A DNA stretch of 7,415 nt from Syntrophomonadaceae bacterium (GCA_007136165.1 SLHK01000025.1:1-7415), one strand, 5' to 3'. Positions 1 to 5,955 are shown, counted from the first letter of the stretch. A program made the numbers and translations. Notes: generated from the letters alone by a model not told the origin.

Positions 1-303
1 TTCCAGGGTTTCCCCATCCTGAACCAGGGTAAAGATGCCGTCATCGGGCAGTTCCAGAAGGGGAACCCCTTTTTCCATGAGGAGGGTGGGCCCCCTGTTG
101 GGATAATGGCCCGTTATAAAAGGCTTTGTATTAATTACCGCCTTCACCCTCCGTTTCAAGAGGCCCTCGGCGGCAACCTCGTCCAGGTCGGCATGGTCAA
201 TTACGGCCAGGTCTCCCTGCTCAATGCGAGAAAACAAATTTTTTGTCCTTCTATCCAGTCGGGCCCTCCCCCGAATCCTGCCGCCGGCAAAAATAACTAT
301 CAC
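1..303 (-). CDS. steA: SteA-type putative cytokinetic ring protein, N-terminal part
   Basis: About 101 N-terminal residues are visible and the gene runs off the left edge. The reading includes RGRARLDRRTKNLFSRI, GDLAVIDHADLDEVAAE, VKAVIN and ITGHYPNRGP. These match the N-terminal domain of the SteA family (actinobacterial Rv1697-like proteins, often annotated as thiamin pyrophosphokinase-like because of the missing C-terminal half). In corynebacteria SteA acts with SteB at the division site; the role in Clostridia is inferred. The gene follows spo0A, as I recall from several related genomes. The only usual start codon after the in-frame stop at about 343-345 is GTG at 301-303. It has no clear ribosome binding site and gives roughly eight more residues before the conserved IRGRARLD block than I expect. 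The start is therefore uncertain; the family call is fairly firm. Confidence 0.8.
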   Translation of the reverse strand, partial: MIVIFAGGRIRGRARLDRRTKNLFSRIEQGDLAVIDHADLDEVAAEGLLKRRVKAVINTKPFITGHYPNRGPTLLMEKGVPLLELPDDGIFTLVQDGETLE

Positions 304-325
304 ATCCCGGGAATCATTAGTGTCT

Positions 326-355
326 TTAGTATGCGAAAACTTTCATTTTCTATGA
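326..355 (-). promoter_or_regulatory. weak candidate steA promoter, mother-cell sigma type
   Basis: Reading the minus strand, TCATAGA (355-349) and CATACTAA (333-326) are 15 bases apart. The pair partly fits the sigma-E consensus (KMATATT, 14-15 bases, CATACAHT), and the -10 also resembles sigma-K. No good sigma-A pair is visible between the spo0A terminator and steA. The match is imperfect and the region is AT-rich, so chance is a real possibility. Confidence 0.2.
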
Positions 356-368
356 AAAATAAGGGGAG

Positions 369-398
369 AAAAAGAAAAAAGGCGCCCGAAGGCGCCTT
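369..398 (-). terminator. spo0A intrinsic terminator
   Basis: On the minus strand there is a perfect 8-bp stem, AAGGCGCC/GGCGCCTT, closed by a TTCG tetraloop. It is followed by TTTT, C and TTTTT. It lies 13 bases beyond the spo0A stop codon. The GC-rich stem, stable UUCG loop and T-run make it a textbook rho-independent terminator. It separates spo0A from steA, so steA probably needs its own promoter or relies on readthrough. The plus strand has no T-run after the stem, so it is not bidirectional. Confidence 0.92.
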
Positions 399-411
399 AA
401 TGCGGCAAAAT

Positions 412-1197
412 TCAGTGCTGTACTTCCTTCTGCCGGTATGTAAGCCGCAGCCTGTCGGCTACCAAAGCTATAAACTCCGAATTTGTCGGTTTTCCCCTCT
501 CGGTATTTATGGTATAGCCGAAGAATTTTTTAATGGTATCAATATTATTCCGGGACCAGGCTACTTCGATGGCATGCCGGATGGCCCTTTCCACCCTGCT
601 GGAGGTGGTGTCATATTTATCGGCAATCCTGGGATAGAGGACTTTTGTAACCATGCCCAAAAGCTCCACTTCTTCTACCACCATAAGGATGGCTTCCCTT
701 AAATAAAGATAGCCTTTGATATGGGCGGGAATGCCGATTTCATGAATGATACTGGTTACTTCTTCCTGCAGGTCCTTCTTGCTCTGCCTCGGAGGAGGCG
801 CCGGGGTATAACCGCTGGAACCGGGGCGCTCTCCGGCCAGCTGTCTGATTCTCTCTGCCAGGACATCCATATTAAAGGGTTTTAACATGTAATAGGATGC
901 CCCCAATTCCACCGCCTTTTGGGTAATGGCCTCCTGGCCAAAGGCCGTCAGCATAATGACTTTCGGCATGTTATTGTCCTTCATGGTGCCTAGCTGTTCC
1001 AGCACCCCCAGTCCGTCCAGGTGAGGCATGATTATGTCCAGGAGAAGAACATCGGGCCTGGTTTCCTTGATTAATGCCAGGGCTTCTTTACCGTTGAAAG
1101 CATTGCCTATGATTTCCATTCCGGGTTGCTGGGATAAATAATCTGTCAAAAGTTCGCTGAATTCCCTGTTATCATCCGCTACCAGCACTCTCAGCAT
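412..1197 (-). CDS. spo0A: Stage 0 sporulation protein A, response regulator
   Basis: Spo0A is the master transcription factor for sporulation entry; when phosphorylated it binds 0A boxes. The 261-residue product has the usual family length. Residues 1-120 form the receiver domain: acidic pair D8-D9, phospho-acceptor D54 in LLLDIIMP, switch T84 and conserved K106 in LKPF. A proline-rich linker covers about 123-141. The C-terminal DNA-binding domain covers about 142-261, with the diagnostic recognition helix SSRVERAIRHAIEVAWSR at 199-216. All key residues are intact, so it should be functional. The ATG at 1195-1197 has a strong ribosome binding site, GGAGG, 7 bases upstream. It is a single-gene unit: a sigma-H-type promoter with a 0A box lies about 35 bases upstream, the spoIVB terminator precedes it, and its own terminator follows. 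No phosphorelay partner is in the window. Confidence 0.98.
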   Translation of the reverse strand: MLRVLVADDNREFSELLTDYLSQQPGMEIIGNAFNGKEALALIKETRPDVLLLDIIMPHLDGLGVLEQLGTMKDNNMPKVIMLTAFGQEAITQKAVELGASYYMLKPFNMDVLAERIRQLAGERPGSSGYTPAPPPRQSKKDLQEEVTSIIHEIGIPAHIKGYLYLREAILMVVEEVELLGMVTKVLYPRIADKYDTTSSRVERAIRHAIEVAWSRNNIDTIKKFFGYTINTERGKPTNSEFIALVADRLRLTYRQKEVQH

Positions 1198-1232
1198 ACA
1201 AAGACCTCCCTAATTAGATTAATGTAAGAAAT

Positions 1233-1259
1233 ATTCGACATTTGGTTAAATATTCCTTT
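1233..1259 (-). promoter_or_regulatory. spo0A promoter, sigma-H type
   Basis: The minus strand reads AAAGGAATA (1259-1251), 11 bases, then GTCGAAT (1239-1233). This fits every position of the sigma-H consensus RNAGGAWWW, 11-12 bases, RNNGAAT. Transcription would start near 1226, giving a leader of about 29 bases with the GGGAGGT ribosome binding site. In Bacillus subtilis the sporulation promoter of spo0A is also sigma-H-dependent. The exact start is inferred. Confidence 0.8.
1234..1240 (-). promoter_or_regulatory. 0A box (Spo0A binding site)
   Basis: TGTCGAA on the minus strand is a perfect core 0A box. Six of its seven bases lie inside the -10 element of the sigma-H promoter. Spo0A bound here would directly affect polymerase binding, so autoregulation is likely; at this position repression is the simplest reading. 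I noticed no second TGTCGAA in the window. Confidence 0.75.
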
Positions 1260-1270
1260 CTATTTTAAAA

Positions 1271-1296
1271 CTTTTTTTCTTTTTTTTTCTTTTTTT
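1271..1296 (-). promoter_or_regulatory. phased A-tracts upstream of the spo0A promoter
   Basis: On the minus strand three A-runs of 7, 9 and 7 bases are separated by single G residues, with centres about 9 bases apart. They lie roughly 12-37 bases upstream of the sigma-H -35 element. The spacing is near the helical repeat, so they may bend DNA or act as an UP-like element for the polymerase alpha subunit. The role is inferred; the tract itself is plain in the sequence. Confidence 0.45.
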
Positions 1297-1299
1297 GCT

Positions 1300-1332
1300 A
1301 AAAAAAAATTAGAGGTCGTCCAAGACCTCTAA
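1300..1332 (-). terminator. spoIVB terminator overlapping the coding end
   Basis: The minus strand has a perfect 9-bp stem, TTAGAGGTC/GACCTCTAA, with the 6-base loop TTGGAC, followed directly by nine T residues. The hairpin is exactly the last eight codons of spoIVB, including the TAA stop. It is a strong rho-independent terminator and insulates spo0A from upstream transcription. A ribosome finishing spoIVB would cover the stem, so termination could be sensitive to translation. Confidence 0.9.
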
Positions 1333-2637
1333 TAAACCTGACTCTATAAGCATTCCTTCCATAAAGATGCCGTACCCCCGGGGCGGGTCATTGACGAATA
1401 CATGGGTAACAGCGCCTACGATCTTGTCCCCCTGGATAATGGGGCTGCCGCTCATCCCCTGGACGATGCCGCCCGACTGTTTAAGAAGCCTTTCATCGGT
1501 TATCCGGATTACCATGTCCTTATTGTTGCGCCCACCCTGCGGAATGACTTTCTGGATTTCGATGTCAAACTCCTCAATAAGATCCCCTTCCAGTACCGTC
1601 AGGATGGTGGCGGGACCTTCCTGTACATCCTGGGAAAGGCCGATGGACAGGGGCTGGCTGTACAAAGGATGGTCATCCACGTGGTCTAAGGTCCCGAAGA
1701 TTCCGGCAGCAGTATTCTTCTCAATACTGCCCATGATGTCCTGGCCTTCTACAAAGACGCCGCTCTTTTCTCCCGGGTACCCGCGCCGTGCTGCCCGGAT
1801 ATTAACGATATCCGCCCTGACAATTTGTCCATTCTTGATGTCAATGGGGCTGTTGGTGTCCACGTCGGAAATAACATGGCCCAGGGCCCCGTAAATGCCC
1901 GTTTCAACTTCGTAAAAGGTCAGGGTTCCCACGCCGGCAGCGCTGTCCCTGATGTAAAGACCGATCTTCTCGCTGCGGTTTTCCTGGCAGTAAAGGGGAT
2001 TTACATGAAAGTCCAGGGATTCTTCTCCCCTGAGAACCTTCAAGTGGAGGGTCCGCCCTCCCTCACTGCCTTCCCGGATCAGCTCCGCCGCACCCATCAG
2101 GTCCTCCACAGGGCGCCCGTTTATCTCCACAATAACATCTCCCAGCTTTATGCCCTCTTCCTTGGCGGGGGATACCAAACGGTCCTGGTCAGCGATAAGA
2201 TTGTAGCCTACCACCATAACTCCCTCAGCCTGCAGTTTAATCCCGATGGAATGGCCTCCCGGCATGACACGCTTCTCCGGCAGGACAAGGACTTCCATCT
2301 GCCGCAGGGGAATGAACCCGAAAAGCTTGAAGTCCAGGGTCACATTTCCCAGTTTAACCGCTTTGAAGGAAAGGGGGCCGCTGAGTCTGCTTCCCTTGGG
2401 GCAGACATTTTGATCGTTGACCTGGAGGATTCCCTCCTGGCTTCCCCGGATATGCATGTTGAAGGGGGAGCTTAAATCCAGCAGGTACTCCTCTCCTTCC
2501 AGCAGCGTCAGCTTTGGCGAGATGCTGAAAAACATCTGCCAGGAAAAGGCTGCCGTCAGGAAGATTGCCAGGGAAAGGACAAAAACCAACAATATATTTT
2601 GCCATTTACGGCTATTTTGAACTAGTTTATCATTCAT
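1309..2637 (-). CDS. spoIVB: SpoIVB peptidase (stage IV sporulation protein B)
   Basis: SpoIVB is a serine peptidase secreted from the forespore into the intermembrane space. There it cleaves SpoIVFA and triggers pro-sigma-K processing. The 442-residue product is slightly longer than the 426-residue B. subtilis protein. An N-terminal membrane segment spans about residues 15-38. A PDZ domain covers about 130-215 (EEGIKLGDVIVEINGRPV), and the S55 peptidase domain covers about 225-442. Catalytic residues are visible: H254 in GALGHVI, S396 in QGMSGSPI, and D381 exactly 15 residues before the serine, as in B. subtilis. The ATG at 2635-2637 is the only plausible start after an in-frame stop, but its own ribosome binding site is poor (AAAGG two bases away). 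A better site serves the overlapping leader ORF. A sigma-G-like promoter lies upstream, and the terminator is within the 3' end. Confidence 0.97.
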   Translation of the reverse strand: MNDKLVQNSRKWQNILLVFVLSLAIFLTAAFSWQMFFSISPKLTLLEGEEYLLDLSSPFNMHIRGSQEGILQVNDQNVCPKGSRLSGPLSFKAVKLGNVTLDFKLFGFIPLRQMEVLVLPEKRVMPGGHSIGIKLQAEGVMVVGYNLIADQDRLVSPAKEEGIKLGDVIVEINGRPVEDLMGAAELIREGSEGGRTLHLKVLRGEESLDFHVNPLYCQENRSEKIGLYIRDSAAGVGTLTFYEVETGIYGALGHVISDVDTNSPIDIKNGQIVRADIVNIRAARRGYPGEKSGVFVEGQDIMGSIEKNTAAGIFGTLDHVDDHPLYSQPLSIGLSQDVQEGPATILTVLEGDLIEEFDIEIQKVIPQGGRNNKDMVIRITDERLLKQSGGIVQGMSGSPIIQGDKIVGAVTHVFVNDPPRGYGIFMEGMLIESGLLEVLDDL

Positions 2638-2653
2638 ATCCTTTAATTTTCAT
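2630..2653 (-). CDS. 7-codon leader ORF overlapping spoIVB start
   Basis: The reading is ATG followed by codons for MKIKGYE and TGA. It is preceded by GGAGGTGAT (2662-2654), a 9-base match to the 16S anti-Shine-Dalgarno sequence, with GGAGG four bases from the ATG. The stop lies inside codons 2-3 of spoIVB, in a different frame. Ribosomes ending here could restart on the spoIVB ATG at 2637, which would make up for its poor site. Translation is not proven. A sequencing indel joining the two frames is an alternative. Confidence 0.4.
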   Translation of the reverse strand: MKIKGYE

Positions 2654-2703
2654 ATCACCTCCATATATCTCATGTTTTCTCTTGTTTTTTCTCTTTATGA
2701 TAT

Positions 2704-2733
2704 TAAATTGTCCACCTGAGGACATTTTTATGC
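2704..2733 (-). promoter_or_regulatory. candidate spoIVB promoter, sigma-G type
   Basis: The minus strand reads GCATA (2733-2729), 18 bases, then CAATTTA (2710-2704). The consensus for forespore sigma-G is GHATR, about 18 bases, CATNHTA. The -35 fits fully, and the -10 differs at one position (A for T). B. subtilis spoIVB is also transcribed by sigma-G. A start near 2697 would leave about 43 bases before the leader ORF. This is pattern matching in AT-rich DNA, so support is moderate. Confidence 0.45.
2709..2724. repeat. inverted repeat in spoIVB promoter spacer
   Basis: TGTCC and GGACA are separated by 6 bases, with flanking AAA/TTT extending the symmetry past one mismatch. It fills the spacer and touches the -10 of the candidate sigma-G promoter, which is an operator-like position. 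As RNA the hairpin would be weak, so a protein-binding site is the likelier use, if any. In B. subtilis SpoVT modulates sigma-G genes; no link to this site can be shown here. Confidence 0.35.
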
Positions 2734-2748
2734 CGGCAAGTTTACATA

Positions 2749-2771
2749 ATACCCAGGTTAATCCTGGGCAT
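2749..2771 (-). repeat. inverted repeat upstream of spoIVB promoter
   Basis: On the minus strand ATGCCCAGG and CCTGGGTAT flank the loop ATTAA. They form nine pairs, one of them G-U. The element begins immediately after the T-run of the recN terminator and has no T-run of its own on either strand. Its centre is about 63 bases upstream of the inferred spoIVB transcription start. It could be an operator, or a second hairpin that protects the 3' end of the recN transcript. Confidence 0.45.
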
Positions 2772-2798
2772 AAAAAACTGCTCTAGTTTCAGAGCAGT
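2772..2798 (-). terminator. operon terminator after recN
   Basis: On the minus strand a perfect 8-bp stem, ACTGCTCT/AGAGCAGT, encloses the loop GAAACT and is followed by five more T residues. It lies about 60 bases beyond the recN stop. It ends the dxs-to-recN transcript and so separates the housekeeping operon from the sporulation gene spoIVB. Confidence 0.9.
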
Positions 2799-2858
2799 CC
2801 AGCAATTTGGTAATTTTTACTATTTTTTCTCTTTTATTTATTCCTTTATTTCTCTCTT

Positions 2859-4538
2859 CTATGTAATCTTGCAGCTGTCCGCCCTCTCAAGAATTGCCCT
2901 GGCATGAGCCAGGGAACCTTTTTCCGCCCCGCCCAGCATGCGGCCTATTTCTCCGACTCTGTCCTCGCCGCTGATTTCCCGGACCTGGGTCACGGTGCGG
3001 TTTTCTTGAATTTCTTTGCTGATGCGGAAGTGCCTGTGGCTTAAAGCGGCGATTTGCGGCCAGTGGGTGATGCAGACGACCTGGTGGCTGTTGGCCAGGC
3101 GCAAAACCTTCTCCCCCACGGACTGCACCGTCATGCCTCCAATACCGGCATCCAGTTCGTCAAAAATCAAAGATGGCACCCACTGCCATTCAGCCATGAT
3201 ATTTTTGAGGGCCAGCATGACCCGGGACAGTTCGCCGCCGGAAACGATTTTTTGCAGCGGCTTTTCCGGTTCGCCGGCATTGGCGGAAAACATGAACTCC
3301 ACAGCGTCGCTTCCCCGGGCTGAGATCTCCCGGGGATAAAATTTAATTTTAAAAACTGCGTTTTCCATGGCCAGGTCTCCCAGGTGCTCCTGCATGGCCG
3401 TACTTATTTTCAGGGCCATGGCCTGCCGCCGTTGGGACAGGTCCCGGCAGATTTTTTCCAGTTTGGCCTCCAGGGACTCCCGTTCCCGGGCCAGCTTGTC
3501 CAGGGTTTCTTCCGCCTTCTCCAGCCTTTCCTTTTCCGCCGCTACCTCTTCCCCATAGGCGAGGATCTCCCGGATGGAATTCCCGTATTTTTTCTTAAGA
3601 TTTTCGATCTCGGCTATTCTTTTCTCCACTTCCGCCATTTCCAGGGGGTCCGCCTGGATTCCTTCGCTGTATACCCTAAGTTCCCTGGCTGCATCCTGGA
3701 TGATTTCTGCAGCGCCCAGGAGGGTCTCCAGGTAATCTTTTACCCCCTCGTCCAGGCGGCTGATATCCTCCAGGGTAGCCATTATTCCCTGGAGGCGGTC
3801 CTGCACCGATTCCCGGCTTCCGGAAACGGCCAGCTCGCTGTAGGCGCTGGAGGAACTCATGGCCAGTTTTTCCGCATTGGCCAAAAAAGAAAGGCGCCGG
3901 GCCAGTTCTTCCTCTTCATTTTCCCGCAGCCTGGCATCTTCAATCTCCCGGAGTTGAAAGGTTAAGAGGTCCAGTTTCCTGGCCCTTTCCCGCTCATCCA
4001 GGGTAAAATCCGCTATTTTCCCGGATAATTCCTGAAAACGGCGGAAGAGCTGCTTAAGCTCTCCCTTCATCGGGGCTGTCTCCGGGCCGCACAGTAAGTC
4101 CAAAACCCGTAAATGCTGGCCCGGGTCCAGGAGGGACTGGTGCTCGTGCTGACCGTGAAAGTCAATCAGGTGGCGGCCAATTTTTTTTACCAGGGCCAGG
4201 GGAATCACCAGGCCGTTTAAGCGGCAGAGGTTCCGGCCCTGACGGTTCACCTCCCGGGAAATGATTATTTCCCCCTCCTCCTCCAGGCCCAGCAGGGCCA
4301 GTTCTTCGTGGACGGGGGAAGCCTCTTCCAGGGCAAAAACTCCCTGGATGAGGGAGGAGTCACAGCCGGCCCTGATGTTATCCGTGGCTGCCCGCTCTCC
4401 CAGAAGGAGCTTTAACGCCCCCAGGACGATGGATTTTCCCGCCCCCGTCTCCCCTGTAAGAATATTGAGGCCCGGGGAGAAGTCCAGGCCCACGTCCCTG
4501 ATGAGGGCAAAGTTTTTTACCTCCAGACGCGTCAGCAT
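2859..4538 (-). CDS. recN: DNA repair protein RecN
   Basis: RecN is a cytosolic SMC-like ATPase that gathers around DNA ends early in double-strand break repair. The 559 residues are of normal length. The N-terminal head holds Walker A GETGAGKS at 29-36 and the RecN-typical HGQHEHQSLL at 128-137. A long charged coiled-coil region spans about 160-380. The C-terminal head has the ABC signature SGGELSR at 433-439, Walker B LIFDELDAGIGG at 457-468 and the switch motif CITHWPQIAA at 489-498. Most RecN proteins have leucine where W493 stands. The ATG at 4536-4538 is 11 bases after the nadK stop. Its GAGGAG ribosome binding site overlaps that stop, which suggests translational coupling. argR, which usually lies just upstream in Clostridia, is absent. 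Confidence 0.97.
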   Translation of the reverse strand: MLTRLEVKNFALIRDVGLDFSPGLNILTGETGAGKSIVLGALKLLLGERAATDNIRAGCDSSLIQGVFALEEASPVHEELALLGLEEEGEIIISREVNRQGRNLCRLNGLVIPLALVKKIGRHLIDFHGQHEHQSLLDPGQHLRVLDLLCGPETAPMKGELKQLFRRFQELSGKIADFTLDERERARKLDLLTFQLREIEDARLRENEEEELARRLSFLANAEKLAMSSSSAYSELAVSGSRESVQDRLQGIMATLEDISRLDEGVKDYLETLLGAAEIIQDAARELRVYSEGIQADPLEMAEVEKRIAEIENLKKKYGNSIREILAYGEEVAAEKERLEKAEETLDKLARERESLEAKLEKICRDLSQRRQAMALKISTAMQEHLGDLAMENAVFKIKFYPREISARGSDAVEFMFSANAGEPEKPLQKIVSGGELSRVMLALKNIMAEWQWVPSLIFDELDAGIGGMTVQSVGEKVLRLANSHQVVCITHWPQIAALSHRHFRISKEIQENRTVTQVREISGEDRVGEIGRMLGGAEKGSLAHARAILERADSCKIT

Positions 4539-4549
4539 ACCTATTCTCC

Positions 4550-5407
4550 TCAGAAATTTGTTTTTTTCAATTTGTGATGCAGCAGGTTGTAGAAGGTTTT
4601 TTCCCTGAAGTTAACCAGCTTGGTGCTGTAGGGGGACTTCTTTACCAGGACCTGGTCCTCGTTCTGCAGGGTGAATCCCTGCTGCCCGTCCACCGTCAGG
4701 ACCACCTCGGCATGGCGGGTCAAAACCTGCATCCTGATTTCGTCTTCTTTGTGGACGATAACGGAGCGGTGATGCAGCAGGTGGGGGCAAATGGGCGTAA
4801 TAATGATGACGTGAAGGGAAGGGTTGACGATGGGGCCGCCGGCGGATAAAGAATACCCGGTGGACCCCGTGGGAGTGGAGATGATAACCCCGTCGCCGGG
4901 GTACTTTTCCAGGAAATCGTCATTTATGTAGGTTATAAGTTCGATGATGCGGGAAAAAGGGCCCTTGGAGATAACAATATCGTTTAAGGCCTCGTAACCG
5001 GCCATTTCCCGGCCCTCCCTCAGGACCGCCGCCGAGAGCATCATGCGTTCCACTATTTCGTATTTCCCCGCCAGCACCTGGTAGAGGCCGTTTTTCAGCT
5101 CGCTCACTTCCATGGCGGTGAGGAAGCCCATATCCCCCAAATTGATGCCCATGATGGGCAGTTCCGCTTCCACCAGGCTTCTGGCCACCCTGAGGATGGT
5201 GCCGTCGCCTCCCAAGACTAAAACCAGTTCCACCCGGTCCTTCCAGGCGGAAAGGGGGGCATAGCGGTGGGGCATTTCTAAAGCTTCGGCCCCTTCTCTA
5301 TCCAGGTAGAAAGGCACCTTTTCTGCTTCAAGGAAGCCGATAATTTCCTTTGCCGTATCCCTGCAGTTAGCCTTATGCCAGTTTGGTACTATGGCCAAAC
5401 CTTTCAT
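4550..5407 (-). CDS. nadK: NAD kinase
   Basis: NadK phosphorylates NAD at the 2' position of its adenosine ribose to make NADP, using ATP or polyphosphate, in the cytosol. The 285-residue length is typical. Visible motifs are the catalytic GGDGT at 66-70 (D68), the substrate-binding LNDIVISKG at 141-149 (the usual NE motif here as ND, a common variant), the glycine-rich GDGVIISTPTGSTGYSLSAGG at 161-181, and TPICPH at 194-199. The ATG at 5405-5407 overlaps the previous gene's stop by four bases (ATGA). Its GGGAGG ribosome binding site lies six bases upstream, inside the last codons of that gene. Translation is thus tightly coupled to the membrane protein. It is followed at once by recN. Confidence 0.97.
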   Translation of the reverse strand: MKGLAIVPNWHKANCRDTAKEIIGFLEAEKVPFYLDREGAEALEMPHRYAPLSAWKDRVELVLVLGGDGTILRVARSLVEAELPIMGINLGDMGFLTAMEVSELKNGLYQVLAGKYEIVERMMLSAAVLREGREMAGYEALNDIVISKGPFSRIIELITYINDDFLEKYPGDGVIISTPTGSTGYSLSAGGPIVNPSLHVIIITPICPHLLHHRSVIVHKEDEIRMQVLTRHAEVVLTVDGQQGFTLQNEDQVLVKKSPYSTKLVNFREKTFYNLLHHKLKKTNF

Positions 5408-5910
5408 AGCAAGCCTCCCATGTTAAACAAAATGAAAAGGAGAATCAAAATGATGATTACGAGGAAGAAAATCGTCCCCCTGTAAAACGGGTTCTGCCGG
5501 CGAAACCTGAAGGTGACTTCCTGGATTTTATCGGTTTCCGGGTTTACGAACAGGATGCCGCCGGGGTTGTACATGCAGAAGATGAGCAAGAGCCGGTTTC
5601 TTAAGACAGGGCTGTTCAAGCGCTCGCTGTCTTCCGAGGACCGGAGGAAAACCAGGTACTTTCTGCCGTCTTTTTTTACCGCGAAATTTGCACCCACATT
5701 GAATTTATGGCCTTTTTCATCGATGCTCATGTGAACGGTGGAACTGTGGGGGTCTTTGCAGTGAACATACCCTTTTTCTTCCAGGTACCTGAGGGCGGAG
5801 ACGTCTTTGCGGCGCAGGGGCTTGGGCTTTTCCACCCCTTGTTTTAGCATGTAATAAAGGATGACGGCCGTTATAATTATAGCCAAAAATAATAAATCAA
5901 TCCATCTCAT
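5404..5910 (-). CDS. unknown two-TM protein, degenerate nuclease-like middle domain
   Basis: I do not recognise a named family. The ATG at 5908-5910 is preferred over the GTG at 5917-5919 because GAGGG stands 8 bases before it; the product is then 168 residues. A membrane segment lies at about 4-21 and a second at about 146-164, followed by a short tail. The soluble part (about 35-137) has a helix ALRYLEEKGYV, a strand block ending NVGANFAVKKDGRKYLVFLR (71-90), then a helix and strand LLLIFCMYNPGGILFV. This order resembles the PD-(D/E)XK nuclease core (GxDFxVxxxGxxYxVEVK), but the acidic and lysine positions read N, F and R, so catalysis is unlikely. That fold is inference. It starts 45 bases after tlyA and overlaps nadK by four bases, so it is co-expressed with both. 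Confidence 0.85.
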   Translation of the reverse strand: MRWIDLLFLAIIITAVILYYMLKQGVEKPKPLRRKDVSALRYLEEKGYVHCKDPHSSTVHMSIDEKGHKFNVGANFAVKKDGRKYLVFLRSSEDSERLNSPVLRNRLLLIFCMYNPGGILFVNPETDKIQEVTFRFRRQNPFYRGTIFFLVIIILILLFILFNMGGLL

Positions 5911-5955
5911 AAATACCACCCTCTTCTTAATTCGGCAGAGGGCAGATATTTCCTT

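Noticed and set aside
106..702. Plus-strand open frame of 198 codons spanning the steA/spo0A junction
   Set aside because: It overlaps the spo0A C-terminus, the terminator and steA, all well supported on the other strand, and shows no domain of its own.
1271..1308. Long T/A homopolymer runs as a possible assembly error or degraded gene
   Set aside because: The runs are explained by the spoIVB terminator T-tract and by A-tracts beside a good promoter; neither neighbouring frame is broken.
1825..2475. Plus-strand open frame opposite spoIVB
   Set aside because: spoIVB has intact catalytic residues and domains; the antisense frame has no recognisable features or ribosome binding site of note.
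5911..5955. Gap between tlyA and the membrane protein as a promoter or terminator site
   Set aside because: No hairpin with a T-run and no convincing promoter pair is visible; it is best read as a within-operon spacer.
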